From NCBI GenBank assembly GCA_032207245.1, contig CM063500.1, positions 81,416,125-81,480,124 of the forward strand: a stretch of 64,000 nt of DNA, read 5' to 3'. The first letter of the stretch is position 1, and each line of letters begins with the position of its first letter. The translations under genes were made by a program, and so were the position numbers. This DNA is from Pardosa pseudoannulata (Eukaryota > Arthropoda > Arachnida > Araneae > Lycosidae). The notes under the pieces were generated by a model that had not been told where the DNA came from, did no database searches, and was given only the letters and a program-made list of their open reading frames with translations. Below, piece after piece: positions 1-12,675 of this stretch.

Positions 1-452
1 GAGTGTTTCTCCTGATATGGACTGGGACTCTTGGTCCCCATTCATGGTAAGCTCAACGCCGATGCCTACAGCAATAATTTGGAGACAATGTGCTTCCTAC
101 GTTGTGGCAGTTTTATGGGTTGGACCCCTGTTACTTTTAGGACGACAATGCCAGTTGTTATATTTCGAGGTTAACCAAGGCTTGGTATGGTGACAATGGA
201 GTTCTTCGAATGGACTGTCCTGCCCAGAGCCCTGACATAAACCTTATCGAGAACCTCTGGGACGAGTTGAATCGCCGAATTAAGGGGTGCACTTCCCGTC
301 CAAAATCGGTAATTATGTCTACTCCAAGCCGTGTGGAAGACGATACCACTAGCTTGTTATACAAAATCTTATTGGAACTTATTGAAAGTATGCCCTGGAG
401 GTTTCACGTTGCAATTTCCTCTCGTGGAAGCTCTACTATTTGTTTTAAATAA
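1..452 (+). pseudogene. Tc1-like transposase, 3' part, broken
   Basis: Remnant of a Tc1/mariner-superfamily transposase (cut-and-paste DNA transposase acting at TA sites). From about position 141 one frame reads DDNAS, then CPAQSPDINLIENLWDEL, and ends LIESMPWRFHVAISSRG before a stop at 450-452. The spacing from the Asp of DDN to the Glu of LIEN is 34 residues, so this is the DD34E signature. Positions 1-93 read a homologous upstream stretch (GLGLLVPIHGKLNADAYSN) in a different frame with an in-frame TGA at 13-15, and a TAG precedes the DDN motif, so the gene is frameshifted and dead. The N-terminal half lies outside the window. A second relic of the same family lies at 18078-18358. Confidence 0.85.
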
Positions 453-1371
453 TGTTAGAAAAGAAAAACTATCACAGGTGTCCAAAAACTTATTGGTTGA
501 CAGGGTATAAATTGAGGTCAATTTAAATTGCCAGGCTGTGGTTTTAGTGTTGAAAGTTATGATTAAAAATATCAAAGACATTATAGATTTCTGTGCTGTG
601 AGCTTACCAGTTGTTTACATGATACTTTGATTTCTCTCCTAATACAAATTGTTAATGTTGCACACAATATTTCTCAAAACCCGTTAAATATTTTTTAACA
701 AAGAGTTCAGTATTCTAATATAATTATGTATCCTTGTAATTGGACAAAAAACATTGCTATGAGAATAATTTGTTTTTCGTTTTAGAATGGCACGGACATG
801 TCAAAATCCCCCTCCCCTAAACAGGGGGGCAAAATTATAATCATGTTTTAAAAATATAAAATCTGTTTAAAATTAGAGGTTTTTTTAAAGTTAGATTCAA
901 TTTTGAAAACTTTCTGTATTAACAAGTTAAAATTAACGTTTACATGCAAAATATTTTTAACACCCACGCAAATGAGAACAGTTTTAATATATATATATAT
1001 TTTATTACAAGTATATAAGATTTGAATTTTAAAGAGATGATATATTTCTACAAAACTAAATTCAGACATTATACAGGTGATATTTTAAGGTTAATTTTTT
1101 AAGTACAGAATATGTTAAGTGATACGCATCAAAAAAACTAATATAAGCATTACTAAAATTATTTTCCACATAAATTTTTCAAACTGAATAAATTAATGTG
1201 TTTGTATTTAAATAAGTTACATATCAGGTAGCGTGAACTGTACATTACATAAGAAATTTCAGAAACTTTATTAGAGTTTTATAAGCAAAATGATATTTTC
1301 TGGTGAGCACATTTCAAATACAGTTACTGATAATTGTATAATTATAGAATTTGTATTTTCTCACTGAATTA
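453..1371. other. AT-rich intergenic stretch
   Basis: No gene, RNA or repeat family is recognisable. There is a short C-run/G-run at 810-826 and a small TA run near 990. All open frames are short and look random. Confidence 0.5.
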
Positions 1372-1476
1372 CTAACAATCTAAAAGCTTTGTAGTTACAC
1401 TAATAAGTTGTAAAAGAGATATATAATCTTTAACACAACTTATTACAGTGTACCTACAAAGCTTTTAGCTTGTTAG
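1372..1476. repeat. Fold-back element (near-complete inverted repeat)
   Basis: The left arm starts CTAACAATCTAAAAGCTTTG and the right arm ends in the inverse, AGCTTTTAGCTTGTTAG. The arms match over about 42 bp with single mismatches and one 2-nt indel, and pairing continues weakly toward the centre, so nearly all 105 bp would fold into one hairpin. This is typical of a short non-autonomous DNA transposon (MITE). I could not identify a clear target-site duplication; the flanks are AT-rich (ATTA and AATA). Confidence 0.75.
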
Positions 1477-2742
1477 AATATATATATTTATATATATAAA
1501 ACCTAATAACACTGAAAAAAAAGTCTCGGTCTGCCTATCATCAAACTTGAATTGTGTATTGCTTCATTAATTAGAATATTACACGTGTGAAAGATTTTGA
1601 TAAGTTGTAACAGAACTTATATTAACAAAGTTATTTTTTTTTTATCAAACCAATGTTTTGTTTTTCTTTGCTTATGATGCAATCCTCATCAAAACGTAAA
1701 ACTAAAATCCCTATGGTATCTTAAGATATGGTAAGATATTGAAAGTAGTTAAGAATTATGGGATTTCAATTTTAAATAATAATGAACACTATCTCTTAAA
1801 GAAGTAAAGAATGTTTACCTCATACTTGTTACTTCACCGAGAATGTCACATGGTCAGTTTTGAAAAGGAGCTTGTCGATCATTTACTGCTAGGATAAGTC
1901 CCATTCTCGGTTGCAAGTTCGGTGTAGAAATATCAAATTCGCAGCCCGGACCTGTAAAATCATCATTAAATTAAATAAATAAATGTGCTTAAATTTGCTT
2001 AAAATGTTATAAGCTTTAAATTTTCCTTGCAAATAAGAATATTAAAGCAGACATAAAATTTTGTTATACATGTAACAATGGGGTCATGTTTAAGCATAAA
2101 TCAGGAAGTAATATAAAAGTTCTGACAGAAAATTAGTTTGAATAATTTGTGTATAAAATTTTTATACATTTCCTACAATGTTTCCATAAACATGAGAAAC
2201 TCAGACCCATGTTGTCATAATAGTGACCTACATTAGTATAAAAAGTAACTGTTTCTTAATATTTATGTAAGGAAGAATCAAAATAGTTCAACTCAAAACC
2301 AATTTAACGGCTCCAAATTTCGAAAAATATATTGCACTGCAATGAAGGTATATCTAATCCGAGTTATGTTCGCATATACAAATTAATCCCGTTTAATTGA
2401 AAACAATTACTTAAATTAAACTGATTGAAACCACGATAAAAAGACTCAACAACTAGCCTTGTGCTTTTTTCGAAACAAGGCAACTCAACTTTGGATATTG
2501 CTTAAATTTTTGTTTGAATTTTAAGCCATGCCCTAGAAAATCAGCTACATTAAGCTTATTCTAAAAACTTTTACTCATTAAAGAGATTGTGTTGAATGTG
2601 CTCATTGAGAATTAACCAAGGGTAAAACCCAATCATTTTCCCGTTTTGTACAATTATTTCTGTTGTAACTATGATTGACAATGGTATATAGTAAAAGAAA
2701 AAAACATCACAAACTGATATTTGGTCACTTGGGAGTAAAATA
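1477..2742. other. AT-rich intergenic stretch
   Basis: Nothing recognisable. It contains a short TATA run near 1482, oligo-T near 1630, and mildly less AT-rich DNA around 1850-1950 that I could not assign. Confidence 0.45.
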
Positions 2743-2754
2743 CTGTTTTAAAGG

Positions 2755-2882
2755 TTGGTTGGTTGGGAGCACTACGATCCACTTTTGCAACACGAGGGCT
2801 AATGAGACCGTGACCTACTGTTTAAAGCTGATTCCGAACGGCTACGAACATCCATACCTCAGTGGGACTCGTACCCACGAAC
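2755..2882 (-). mobile_element. tRNA-derived SINE, 5'-truncated, with 12-bp TSD
   Basis: Minus-strand copy of the SINE family that recurs in this window. The 3' tail lies at the left (GGTTGGTTGG on the plus strand) and the body carries the family core (CTAATGAGACCG, CCGAACGGCTACGAACATCC). The tRNA-like head is missing: the copy stops within the B-box region. Perfect 12-bp duplications CTGTTTTAAAGG flank it at 2743-2754 and 2883-2894. This shows insertion by target-primed reverse transcription with 5' truncation, as expected for a SINE mobilised by a LINE. Confidence 0.85.
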
Positions 2883-2894
2883 CTGTTTTAAAGG

Positions 2895-3754
2895 AAATCT
2901 TGATCTAAAAGAAAAGTAACCTTAAAAATCCACTTAAATAAAAAAAAATTTTAAGTTAATCTAAGTTTAATATCCAAATTAAAAAATTATTAAGTAGATG
3001 ATTGTAATAACTTTTGATGTATTTTTTTAACCTTATTACAATAACTGACAAAGACAGACCGCTCTTCAGTTTGATAACGCAGGTCAGATATCCATCAGAA
3101 CACCTAATCAAAGACTTGCAGGAACAAATTTGATAATTAACCTTGCACTAAGTGCAATTTGGTATACAAATAAAAAGGAATTTGATGTATCCAAAAAGTA
3201 CCATTTAGTTCTTTGATATAATTTAGTTCCGACTCAACAGAACAATTTTCTGCAAGATGAGAAAACTAATATTTTATTTTTTTAATTTGCATTGCCATGT
3301 TATATTTAATGGTGTTTATATACGATGTTGATCTGCAATGACTAAATAATAGCAAAAAATTAGTATTTCTATAAAGTATAGAACATTTCAAATAATTTTC
3401 GAATAGGCAGAAGAACTGACATTTTCTTTTTTACACCTCTAAGTCCACTTCCTACATTACTTTAAGGACTTAGATGACCCAAACCCAACTCACAGGGTTT
3501 ATAGATGCGAAAGCCTAAGTGGATGAGGAAAAACCTTTCGACATTATTCATTTTAAAATTATACACTGAATTTACTTAAAATTTAAAAATTTTATTATCA
3601 CTATTTTATTAAATATTTTCAATCATTTCAAAATTTAATTTGTAAAGAGTAGTTTGAATTTAATATATTATAAATTTCCTTAATTTTTAATGTGATTGCG
3701 ATTATTATTTATTATTTTGAAGTATTCGATCTGTGTTTAGTTTTCTTATTTTTT
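2895..3754. other. AT-rich intergenic stretch
   Basis: No gene seen. A small segment at 3430-3540 is less AT-rich and contains a loose inverted repeat (CTAAGTCCACTT/AAGGACTTAG), but I recognise no family. Confidence 0.45.
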
Positions 3755-4625
3755 AATAAACATAGGACCGAGATTACATCCTACTTGCATGTAATGCTGG
3801 GTGTTACCTACCATTCCGCATTTACAATTTGGTGATTCTAGTTTTCTAATTTTACGCAAGTATGCTGTGAAAAGTTGTATATTTTGTGTATTATTAAAGT
3901 TGTATGCATTAAAAAAGTATGTCCATGACAGTAATGAAATAGTTTAAAATGTTATTTTCTTATTGCAACTTTGATTCAACTTTTGGTATTCTAGTATAAG
4001 TTGCTCTTCTTTCACTTTTATCCCAATATTCTTGTCAATTTTTGTTTTGTTTTTCATATATTTTTTTAAGTATTGATTCCGGGAGCTGTATAGGTTTATA
4101 ATTTCTTGATTTAGTGGCGTTATTTGCAAAAATATCTGCATATTAGTTAGCAGTATTCCCCGTATGAGCTTTGATCCAAATTATATTAATTTCTCGGTTA
4201 TTCATGTTTTTGCACTCTTTTTGTATCTCGGTATTTTTGATTTCGGCACTAATTGTTATAGGCTCTTAATTAAGAAAGACATTCAGTATATGAATATATT
4301 GTCTTCACTCAATTGTTTCATCTTCATGAGTGAATAAAGGATTGCAGACCCCACAGCCTGAAATACAGTATTATGACTACTGTAATTTTGTTTTACAGGT
4401 ATATACTATTTTATTTCATTTTACTATTGCATAACCATACCCCGTTCCTGTTTCCATTTTACTTCCATCTGTAAAGATTTTCAAACCTTCATTTCTTACA
4501 GTTTCTTGGATATCATCGTAATATAATTTTAGATTTATGGGGATATCTATTGGATTATTGCTTTGTTTCAATTTTTCCAATTCTATATTTTTTGCTTGTA
4601 ATATATTGCCCTGATAAGTTTCTTT
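3755..4625 (-). pseudogene. Non-LTR retrotransposon ORF2 remnant: RNase H and C-terminal Cys motif
   Basis: On the minus strand, broken by stops and frameshifts. The order is: IFTDGSKMETGTGYGYAIV near 4430-4475 (the RNase H TDGS motif), IIWIKAHTGNTAN then YADIFANNAT near 4115-4185 (the WIKAHTGN..YAD block with the RNase H His and Asp), a Lys/Glu-rich stretch, and SPNCKCG...QHYM..GC near 3780-3850 (a CxC...H...C knuckle). This is the 3' part of a LINE of the RNase H-bearing group (I/R1/LOA-like). I cannot see the RT catalytic motif upstream, so the clade is not settled. It may be a relative of the LINE that mobilised the SINEs, but no shared 3' tail is visible. Confidence 0.75.
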
Positions 4626-4737
4626 TGATCCTCTATTTCAATTCATACATTTTCGTTAAATATTTTTAATTACATGTTAATCTTAAAGTGTCTAATCAAA
4701 ACAGAATAGGACCACGAGTTCAAGGATTTAATATTGT

Positions 4738-4818
4738 GCTGCAAGTCTATCGAAGACAGCTATTCATGTCAAAGTCTACTTTGGCACATGAAATGACTGA
4801 CGTCTCTCAGACGTCATT
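4738..4818 (-). repeat. Dispersed repeat with TGACGTCT-AGACGTCA palindrome (copy 1)
   Basis: The perfect palindrome TGACGTCTCTCAGACGTCA (8-bp arms) occupies 4798-4816. Reverse-complemented, this region matches 15167-15240, which carries TGACGTCTGGGAGACGTCA followed by similar sequence (TCATGTGC, GTAGACT). Two copies in opposite orientation suggest an old non-autonomous element. Confidence 0.5.
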
Positions 4819-5002
4819 GTCATAAAAGTAAAATAAGCGTTGACGCTTCCGTAGAATACCATTTAATTTGGCTCAATAGTGAACGTTCTTGTGCAAAGTC
4901 ATGAACAGGGTGTTTTATTTTTCGATTTACATTGTTATTTAACATCCAATAAGGTTTATATATAATGTTAGTGTATAATAATTTAATAAGTACTATTATA
5001 AA

Positions 5003-6238
5003 CTAGCATATAACCCTTCATATGACGGGATCAGTAAAATTTAATTTTCCAGAATTGTAAATTACACTATAAGGCAGATAACAAAATTGTTTTTTGGCTG
5101 AGAATTATCTGGTACACGCTCAATAATTTGTTTATCTTCATACTCCTCTAAAGTATCCCGATACTGTGAATGCAGTTTAGAATCAAGTTGAATTAATTTA
5201 GAAAGATAATTCAAAGTTTCTTTAGCTATGTCGAAATCATCTTTAAGTTCTTCCCAATTTTTTTTACCTCACTAATTAATGGAAGTAAAGAAATTAAACT
5301 ATCATTTCCACTACACCATGGAGGTAGATATAATTTCTTAATACCAGTGATAAAATATTCATTGCAACAAAGGAATTAGTAAAACTTTTGGTTTTCCCAG
5401 AATTGTAAAGTACCCTATGAGTCAGGTAAAAAAATGGTTCGTTTTTTGGCAATTAATTGTGTGGTACACGCTCAATAATTTGTTTATTTTGCTGACCGCA
5501 TGTTATTTGCTAACTTTAATTTATCTTGCCATATTACGGGACGGGATGAACAGCAGATGTTTTAATATTGACAGTGATTATTTGGCGGTATTTATGAATG
5601 ATGTCCAAAATTGAGCGATTCGATTGCAAACCTTGTGGTTATGTATAAAAACCAAACACACAAACGAACAAACTTCATAATTTTCAAAGATATATAACTT
5701 AAACGCTAGATATTTATTAGTCCGTGAAATAGACTCCTAGACTTATATGAAGAGAATTTGTTGCTAATACAGGTGATAAAATTTTCATTGCAACAAAAAA
5801 TAATCGATGATTAAATTTAAAATTATCACATATGTACCTATTCTATTATTTAAGCCAAATATAAAAAAAATTGTTTACTTAATATCTAAGTTCAGTGATA
5901 AAAAGTACGAAAATATGACGGGAATTAAATAATTTAAAATAAGAAATCATTAAATGAGATATCTAAAGAAATGACGTCATAATCCTAGAAAAAATGTTAT
6001 TTTTACCCATTTATTATGTGACATATTGATATATTTAATCGCCTGCTCTTAACCGGGAAAAATAGAACTCGAAATAATGGCATTAAATGCTAGAAAAGGG
6101 GAGAAAGGGTTAGCAACGTTCGAAATCCACCCCAACTCATCAAGATCTTATATGGATGCCTCCATTCCATTGCAGGTACAAATGCTTCATAAATTCGAGG
6201 ACAGACGCACAGATAACTTAGGCTATTTTTATATAGGA
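5003..6238 (-). mobile_element. Non-autonomous Helitron, composite
   Basis: On the minus strand the element starts TCCTATATAAAAATAGCC (5' TC, preceded by host A at 6239) and ends with a subterminal hairpin (degenerate CCCGTCATATGAAGG), then CTAG at 5006-5003, followed by host T. Insertion between A and T without TSD, 5' TC, and a 3' hairpin about 10 nt before CTAG are the structural hallmarks of Helitrons. Two versions of the same 3' region are present (5050-5150 and 5395-5500, both with GGTACACGCTCAATAATTTG). So this is a fusion or nesting of two subfamilies: one like the copy at 19220-21476 and one like 16980-17407. No Rep/helicase coding is visible. Confidence 0.75.
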
Positions 6239-6272
6239 TATTAATATTCTACTGCCCGGTGTACGCAGAATT

Positions 6273-6459
6273 GATTTAATTTGGTTTATTTTAGTGCGCT
6301 ACGGTCTACTGTTTTGCACACGCGGGCTAATGAGACCGGAACCTACTACTTAAAGCCAATTCGAACGGCTGCGAACATACATGCCAAAGGAGGATTCAAA
6401 CCCACGAACCCCGGCACCAATTATCAGCGCCCTAATGAATCGGCCAGCATTTGGCCCGG
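6273..6459 (-). mobile_element. tRNA-derived SINE, nearly full length
   Basis: Tail at left (TTTAATTTGG), core GCTAATGAGACCGG, then the tRNA-like head at the right ending CCTAATGAATCGGCC. The B-box equivalent (GGATTCAAACC on the plus strand) has one change from the canonical GGATTCGAACC. It lies only ~35 bp from the Helitron end at 6238. No TSD is obvious. Open frames crossing it are accidental. Confidence 0.75.
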
Positions 6460-6499
6460 TGTTCACCGAAGACAGTTCTTGAAGTCTCAGAGACGGAAA

Positions 6500-9210
6500 A
6501 GTACCATGACACCTATGTATGTCAATGGGTAACAACTTATCCCTTTTTACAAGTAAAATTAGGTAATAGATCTTAGAAGCAACACGTGCATAACTGTGAC
6601 CTTAACAGGTGGCGACTAGGCGAAAGCAGAAAGTTTAACTGAATTCAGACTCCGTGTAATGCCTATTTTAATTAAATCAAGGGAACAAGTTAATGAACGG
6701 TGCATTAAGATGCAATATACAAGGTTCACGTAAGGCCAAAAGGTCAGGAAATGTGTCCACCTGCAACTTTAAAGTGTTTCAATGGGGAATTTAATGGAAG
6801 AAAATGCGATACATCTGGGCGAGTTTCCTAAATCGTAGAAAGTAAATTACCCCCCCCCCCAAATATTAGATTTAAAGAATTTTGAAAACGACGATCTTTC
6901 GTCGTCAGTGATCAGCTATCCTTTTAAACACACTTCATAAAAAAAAGAATCTTTGTAATAACATATATGTTTGGGATAGAATGTAAACACCGTACTTTAA
7001 AGTGAAGCTTTATAACAGATTTACCTAGTCGCCATGATTTCGGTCTACATACCTACATAAAATGTAAATTTATCTTTGGGGTTGGAAAATTAGAACACTT
7101 AGCGAAGGAAAAATTTAAAATAAAAAATAAATTTAGTAAATTATGCATAAGATGGATTTTCCTCTCCAATGATGTTAAATGTAAATCTTAAGACAAAAGG
7201 CAACGAACTGTTCCTATAGAAGACGTGGGACATTAAAAGGGTCTCAATTGTTAGTTTGTTTTTCAAAATACTAACAAAGTTAAATAAATTTCTGATATGC
7301 TGACAAATTATATTTTTTTTCTATTTAATTCATGGAGGTCACGACCTAGCTGCCATTAATGTCTAGAACGGAGATGTCACCTGTTCAAAGTTCCCGCGAT
7401 TGATACCTCAACTGATGCCGGAGCCGTTCCTCGTTGCCCGTAGATGTGCGGCCCCGTTCCTCTCAACTTCGTCCGAGTAAGTCCATACGACTGGAGTCAC
7501 CACCTCATATTTAGATAAATTAATCGTCAAATACTGCTAGATAATTTAATCGTTAAAGGCAGTTGCCTTAGTTCTATCCTGATTGTATAAGTATGAAATC
7601 ATAAATAATGAATATAAGTAGTAAAATGTTAAGTTTTCAGAATAAAGTGTTAATCATTTTGGTCAAGCACATAATCTGGGTTAAAACTATAGGTAGCTCA
7701 GTATTTTGTGTAGTAAACTTCACGTCCATTGTAACAATAAATTTTTATATTCAATTTTCAGCATATAAAAAAATCCGCATTCAAAAATTGCTTGTTGTAG
7801 GCTAATTAGAGTACATTTGTGTCACGTATGGATTGTATTACTACACGGGCTTTTCTCTCACATCTAGTTTTTTACTGTTATCCGTATGGTCTAAAATTTA
7901 AAATATAAACCTATATATACACAAGTGTATTAATATAAGTATAGTCTAATATTTTTAAATTAAAAATAACCTATACCATTTATTAAAAAACATCCTTCGT
8001 GATTAGGCTTTATGTGGTGTCACATGCAAACACTATAATAAATCTTCAGTTTAATTACTGAGTTATTTGTAATTTAATCGACGTTCCTGCCGTGAGATTG
8101 AATTTGAACAACTTCAGGAAGTTCTAATACAAATTGCAAATTTTTAAACAGATATTTAAAAAAACTGTGTAGATTACTTGTAGGACTGTCTTCTAACTAT
8201 TCAAATAACCGCGTTTCGAAAAAACGTAAAATTTGGATACGCCGCTGTTCTTTTAGCAGTCCCTAAAAGGGGTTATTAATGGGTTAACAACATGTATCAC
8301 TCCTATTGTTACTTCTTAATAATAATTAGCTACTTCGCACCCAGCATTCGGTCTGAGTAATAAATGTTCTGAAATATAGTTATAGAAAAAATACTATATT
8401 TAACAGTAGTAATAAAAATGTTAAATTCTCATCTTATGCTTCAAATTGCAGTTCTATAAGTACTATTAAATTACTAATTATTGAAGGTACCAACATTTTG
8501 AATTAAAACGGCCCCAATCCCTTTGAAATACTAATAATTCATCCTCTCCATACAAGTCATACAAGATATTAATATGGGATTTCGAAAGTGAATTTCTTGA
8601 AATTGTACTCATATTTCTATTCCTTAGTTGATATTGCTAAACGTTTGCTGAAGTGCAATGTCTGAGAAGTGCTTTGGCGATCATTTAACGATATATTTTT
8701 GTCTAAGTTTCTTGGGAGATATTCTAAATAATTGATCACTTCTTTCACTTTTAGATCTCCTTTGATCATAAACTGTGAATAGTGGTATCAGACACTCTAC
8801 GAAAAAATTAAATCTCATAATTTAAAGGGTTTATTTAAAAAACTGACTGAAACTAATTTTAGTCCAGATTTAATGCACATAACTTTGTATAAGCTTTTAA
8901 AATTGCTATACCCTTAAAAGAGCATTTGTTAGCAATATATTGATTGCTCACTTAAATTTTATTGTGGAAAATGTTTATTCAAATGACTACTTCTAAGCTT
9001 TGTTGAATAAAATTAGCTTAAGTTTGAGACTTAAAAATCGAAATTACTAGCTCATTTTTAAATTGTAATCTTAATTGCTAATCATCAGCACGTGCACTTG
9101 GACTTTTCATATTACTTCTTATCGCTTTTAAAGTACTGATCAACTTAATTTTATAGTTCATCAATCATAAATTTTAGACTGAAAACATCTATTGAATAGG
9201 TCATAAAACT
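6500..9210. other. AT-rich stretch without recognised genes
   Basis: It contains a C10 run at 6851-6860 and a GC-richer island at 7330-7500. The island holds sequence such as GATGCCGGAGCCGTTCC and ACTGGAGTCACCACCTC, looks like part of a repeat, and could not be assigned. No open frame longer than about 65 codons and no splice or coding pattern stands out. Confidence 0.4.
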
Positions 9211-9550
9211 AAACAGCCCCTACGTGGTCAGGATCTACGGTACCAATCTGTACCGGAGACCAAGGGCCCTGAGATGTAAAGTATATGTTTCGGATAGGTA
9301 GTCCATCTTACGCGGAATCGCCAGTGTTTAGATTCCAAGCATGCTTGGTCTTTAGTTTATTTACTCACTGAAAGGATGAAAGGCCTATATTAGATCATAA
9401 TTTACCTAATATTTCATTCGCCCATTTGACTCATTCCCAGCATTAGGAGTGGTACCTGAAACCTAGATTTCAATCATCCCCTCACAGCCTTTGAGTTGCT
9501 TACCCTCCTTAACTTCTCTCACCCTCGCAGCAGTCTTATTTCGGAGGGTC
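9211..9550. other. GC-richer island, unassigned
   Basis: This stretch is clearly less AT-rich than its surroundings (for example GGTACCAATCTGTACCGG, GGTCGGGTG). It directly precedes the TTAA element end at 9561. It may be a decayed repeat. I recognise no protein motif on either strand. Confidence 0.3.
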
Positions 9551-9560
9551 GGGTGAAATA

Positions 9561-9665
9561 TTAACACATTGTTTGCGGGTACATTTAGTAGCGGAATTGC
9601 ACCGGGAGCGGGTGTTTTGAGCAAAAAATTTATTAGTTTTTCAGTTAAATCTCAATAAATAGAAC
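9561..9665 (+). mobile_element. TTAA-type element, left-end fragment
   Basis: Starts TTAACACATTGTTTGCGGG and matches the left end of the complete element at 10050-10560 for about 100 bp (GTAGCGGAATTG, ACCGGGAG, CAGTTAAATCTCAATA). The right end is missing, so this is a truncated relative. Confidence 0.6.
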
Positions 9666-10049
9666 TAAATAGATATAGGTAGTATGGTATTAAAACAATT
9701 TTAATCATAAAAAATGTAATTTTAGTCCACTATTTACATCAGTTTTCAGAAAGCAAAAAAATCAATACCAGCTAGACTTTACTAGCAATCAATATAACAC
9801 TAAAATGTCTGGAAATGCTAGACACTATTATTTGAGGAAGATTCCCATAAGCATACTCCATCAAATAGTAAAAGCTACCCGTAGCTAAACGTTAAACTTA
9901 ACTACATGAGAAATCAAATATATTGAAAAAAAAGTAATCCTATGAAGGAAATGCAATATTTGTTTAAATTTGCTAGAACAAAGGTTAAAGTGGTGAGGTA
10001 TTTCATTAAACCTTTTAACTTAATGTCTTCTTAAAAAAAAGGCTTATAT

Positions 10050-10560
10050 TTAACGCATTGTGTGTGGGTACATTTCGTAGCGGAATTGTACCGGGAGAGG
10101 GCGTTTTGCGTGTAAATTCAGTTATTCAGTTAAATCTCAATAGATCGAAAATTATTTCATTTTAACCAACTTTTCGTATTTTGTATTGAATATATAAACT
10201 ATATAAATTGGAAAATAATATATAAATACAAATATATATATATAATATATAAATGTACATATATATAATACCATTTTAGGAAAGATAAATAAAATGCTAA
10301 TTTTAAATCTAAATTGATGTCTTTAATCAACTTTTCCGTTCTGTGGTTCCGCATCGACTGATGTAAAAACTAGTTTTAATTTGTCTACATTTTTCCAGAA
10401 TCTATGTAGTAGACAAGAACATTCGGCTTCGTTTTCCTGTATATACCGTTATTTTTGTACCCACAAACAAACTACACTAACCCTTACTAGTGCGTGACCC
10501 GCGCTCAAGTATCAATCGTCAGAAAACGTACTAGTACGTGTCCCGCATACAATGTGTTAA
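10050..10560. mobile_element. TTAA-flanked MITE, CACATTGT..GCGGG type
   Basis: Flanked by TTAA at 10050-10053 and 10557-10560. The inverted ends are CGCATTGTGTGTGGG at left and CCCGCATACAATGTG at right, about 15 bp with a few mismatches. TTAA target duplication with such ends is the hallmark of the piggyBac superfamily. The subterminal region at right holds the perfect 14-bp palindrome ACGTACTAGTACGT and a second, related ACTAGTGCGTGACCCGCG. The 511-bp element has no transposase coding. Confidence 0.65.
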
Positions 10561-11617
10561 GATTAGCATTCGTCGTCTACCATTCTTTTCCTGAATCAAC
10601 TAACTTATCTTTTAGAGTTGAAAGTTCGTGCTTGCTTTTGTACTAAAAAATATTTTGTATACAACGCATTTGTAATGCCTTTCTCTGTATACTAATTTTG
10701 ATATTGTTTCACGTCTTGGCAACTCAAACTGCTTATGAATCATGTACTCATTTGAAAATTTCTTACCTTATGTTATAAAATTTCCTGATACAAAATTTCA
10801 ACACTACTCCTAATCGTTCCTAATCTATTCTCACCAAAGTTTACATACGATATAATGAAATTGTTTCGTTAAGTACGGTTTAGATTACAATCAAAACAGG
10901 AAGTACACAATCCCTTCGCGACCAACGCCTCGTATACGCGACGCAGCGATTTCACTCTTATCATCGTCGCTTTCACGCAATGATCTACGGTTGATAGAGA
11001 AAATAGTCACGTATGTGTAATAAGACATCTAAACGTTTCATTTGAATTCTTAAATGCTAGATTTAATTACTAGATAGCGTAAATGGCAACGGTTCTTACA
11101 ACGGTCTATTCGTATAGCATTTACGTGCTGGATTTCAAGAGCTTAAACATACTAGTCCTACAGCTAATAGTTTTTCAGTTTTGCTGAAAATAATGCAGGT
11201 ATGTAAATATAGATGACAAGATTAAACTAGTAATAACTAGTTAAAGAATACTTAAATAATTTAAAACCTTTTAGACTTATTTCTCATATCTGTTAGCCAG
11301 AAGAAAAATTTTGAAATTATATCAACCAATTTCACTAACCCTCAATTTCAACTAACTCAATGGGTCGTGACGTAGCGTGTGCCGCATATTTATGGTTCAT
11401 AGTTTTGCAAGTGGGCTTTTGGGAGAGTCAAAATGACTTCGTAATGGACTGAGATTTAATACTTAAACTCAACTTACTTTGGAAGAAAACTGTTATTACA
11501 ATTTCAATCCTCATACTTATTGAAATGTGGCTTTAGTGCTGTAAATGATTTGGTTTTGCAGAAAAGAAATTCACGAGATATCACCAATCGAGGAAATTAG
11601 AGATTTATTTAGCTTCG
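10561..11617. other. Intergenic stretch, nothing recognised
   Basis: AT-rich with a few CpG-richer spots (10915-10990). No coherent reading frame or repeat boundary was found. Confidence 0.4.
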
Positions 11618-11783
11618 GGCACTACGATCTACTGTTTTGATACACGATGCCTAATGTGACCGGGACCTACTCCTTAAATACCAATCCGATGGCCACAACG
11701 ATCAATGCCACCAGCGGTATTAGAACTCAAGTACCAACCAGTGCGAACTCTAGTACCGTGTAGCAACTCTCTAGCATTCGGGC
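11618..11783 (-). mobile_element. tRNA-derived SINE, degraded
   Basis: Aligned by eye to the window's SINE family through GCACTACGATCTACTGTTTTG, GACCGGGACCTACT and CTTAAA. The core is altered (CCGATGGCCACAACGATC) and the B box is lost (AGAACTCAAGTACCAACC). An old, decayed copy. Confidence 0.6.
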
Positions 11784-11789
11784 ACCGTT

Positions 11790-12576
11790 GGGCTTGGGTT
11801 GGAGATGGAAAAGAACTAAATTTGTGCCTAATATAAAATCTTAACTCCAAGATCCTAGCCATTTTTTTATGTTTGTTATTTTTCTTAAGATTCATTTAGT
11901 TAGCCTGCATTCGATAAACGCCTTCAGTTGACTGTACTTGAAAAAAATAATTTTATGGGTTTCTTTTATTACCCCAAACTTTTAATTTATCTGTTTATCA
12001 AATGTAAAAGTTTATTAATTTTTTATTTTTATTTTTTGAAAATTTATATTAACAGAACCTGTAGTGTAGCATATCTGAGGAAAGCAATATCAATATAAGT
12101 GTACCCTCGTGGAACTCAATTTCTGGATTCGCCAGTTATTAAATATGTTCACTAAGTGAGGCAAATATTTAAAAGCGACTCAGTGGGACATTGTCCAAAA
12201 ATTGATAAGATGCATTGAATTACACTAAAGGACATTTATCTAGACAGCCAGTGGTATTAAAAATGTCTTGGACGTTGACCTCTCTTCCTTCAGCACTAGA
12301 ACCGCTGGATGGTTCATTTGAATCCAAAAACTATTTTGTCTACTTTTCTCAAAAAGTTACTAACGAAATTTTATTACTTTTTTTTACTCTAACTGATTTT
12401 ATACCTATAAAAATCTATAAATATAATTAATATATGGAATATTAATATATTAGAATATATGGAAATGCAAAAAATAGTCCATTAGTAAATTTCCAAGTGA
12501 GGAAACAAGACTAGATATTTGTTCTAACTGTAAATTGTTGATATGTAGAAAATGTACTATTCATCCACCCCCACAC
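11790..12576. other. AT-rich intergenic stretch
   Basis: Low-complexity A/T runs (11945-12060) and a short reading frame at 12215-12430 with no recognisable motif. Nothing supportable. Confidence 0.4.
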
Positions 12577-12675
12577 ACAACTGATTATTCGGCAGTACAT
12601 ATAGATGTCCAAAATTTAGCGAATCTATTGCAAACCAGTTATGTATAAAAAAAACATACAAACGAACATAATTCT

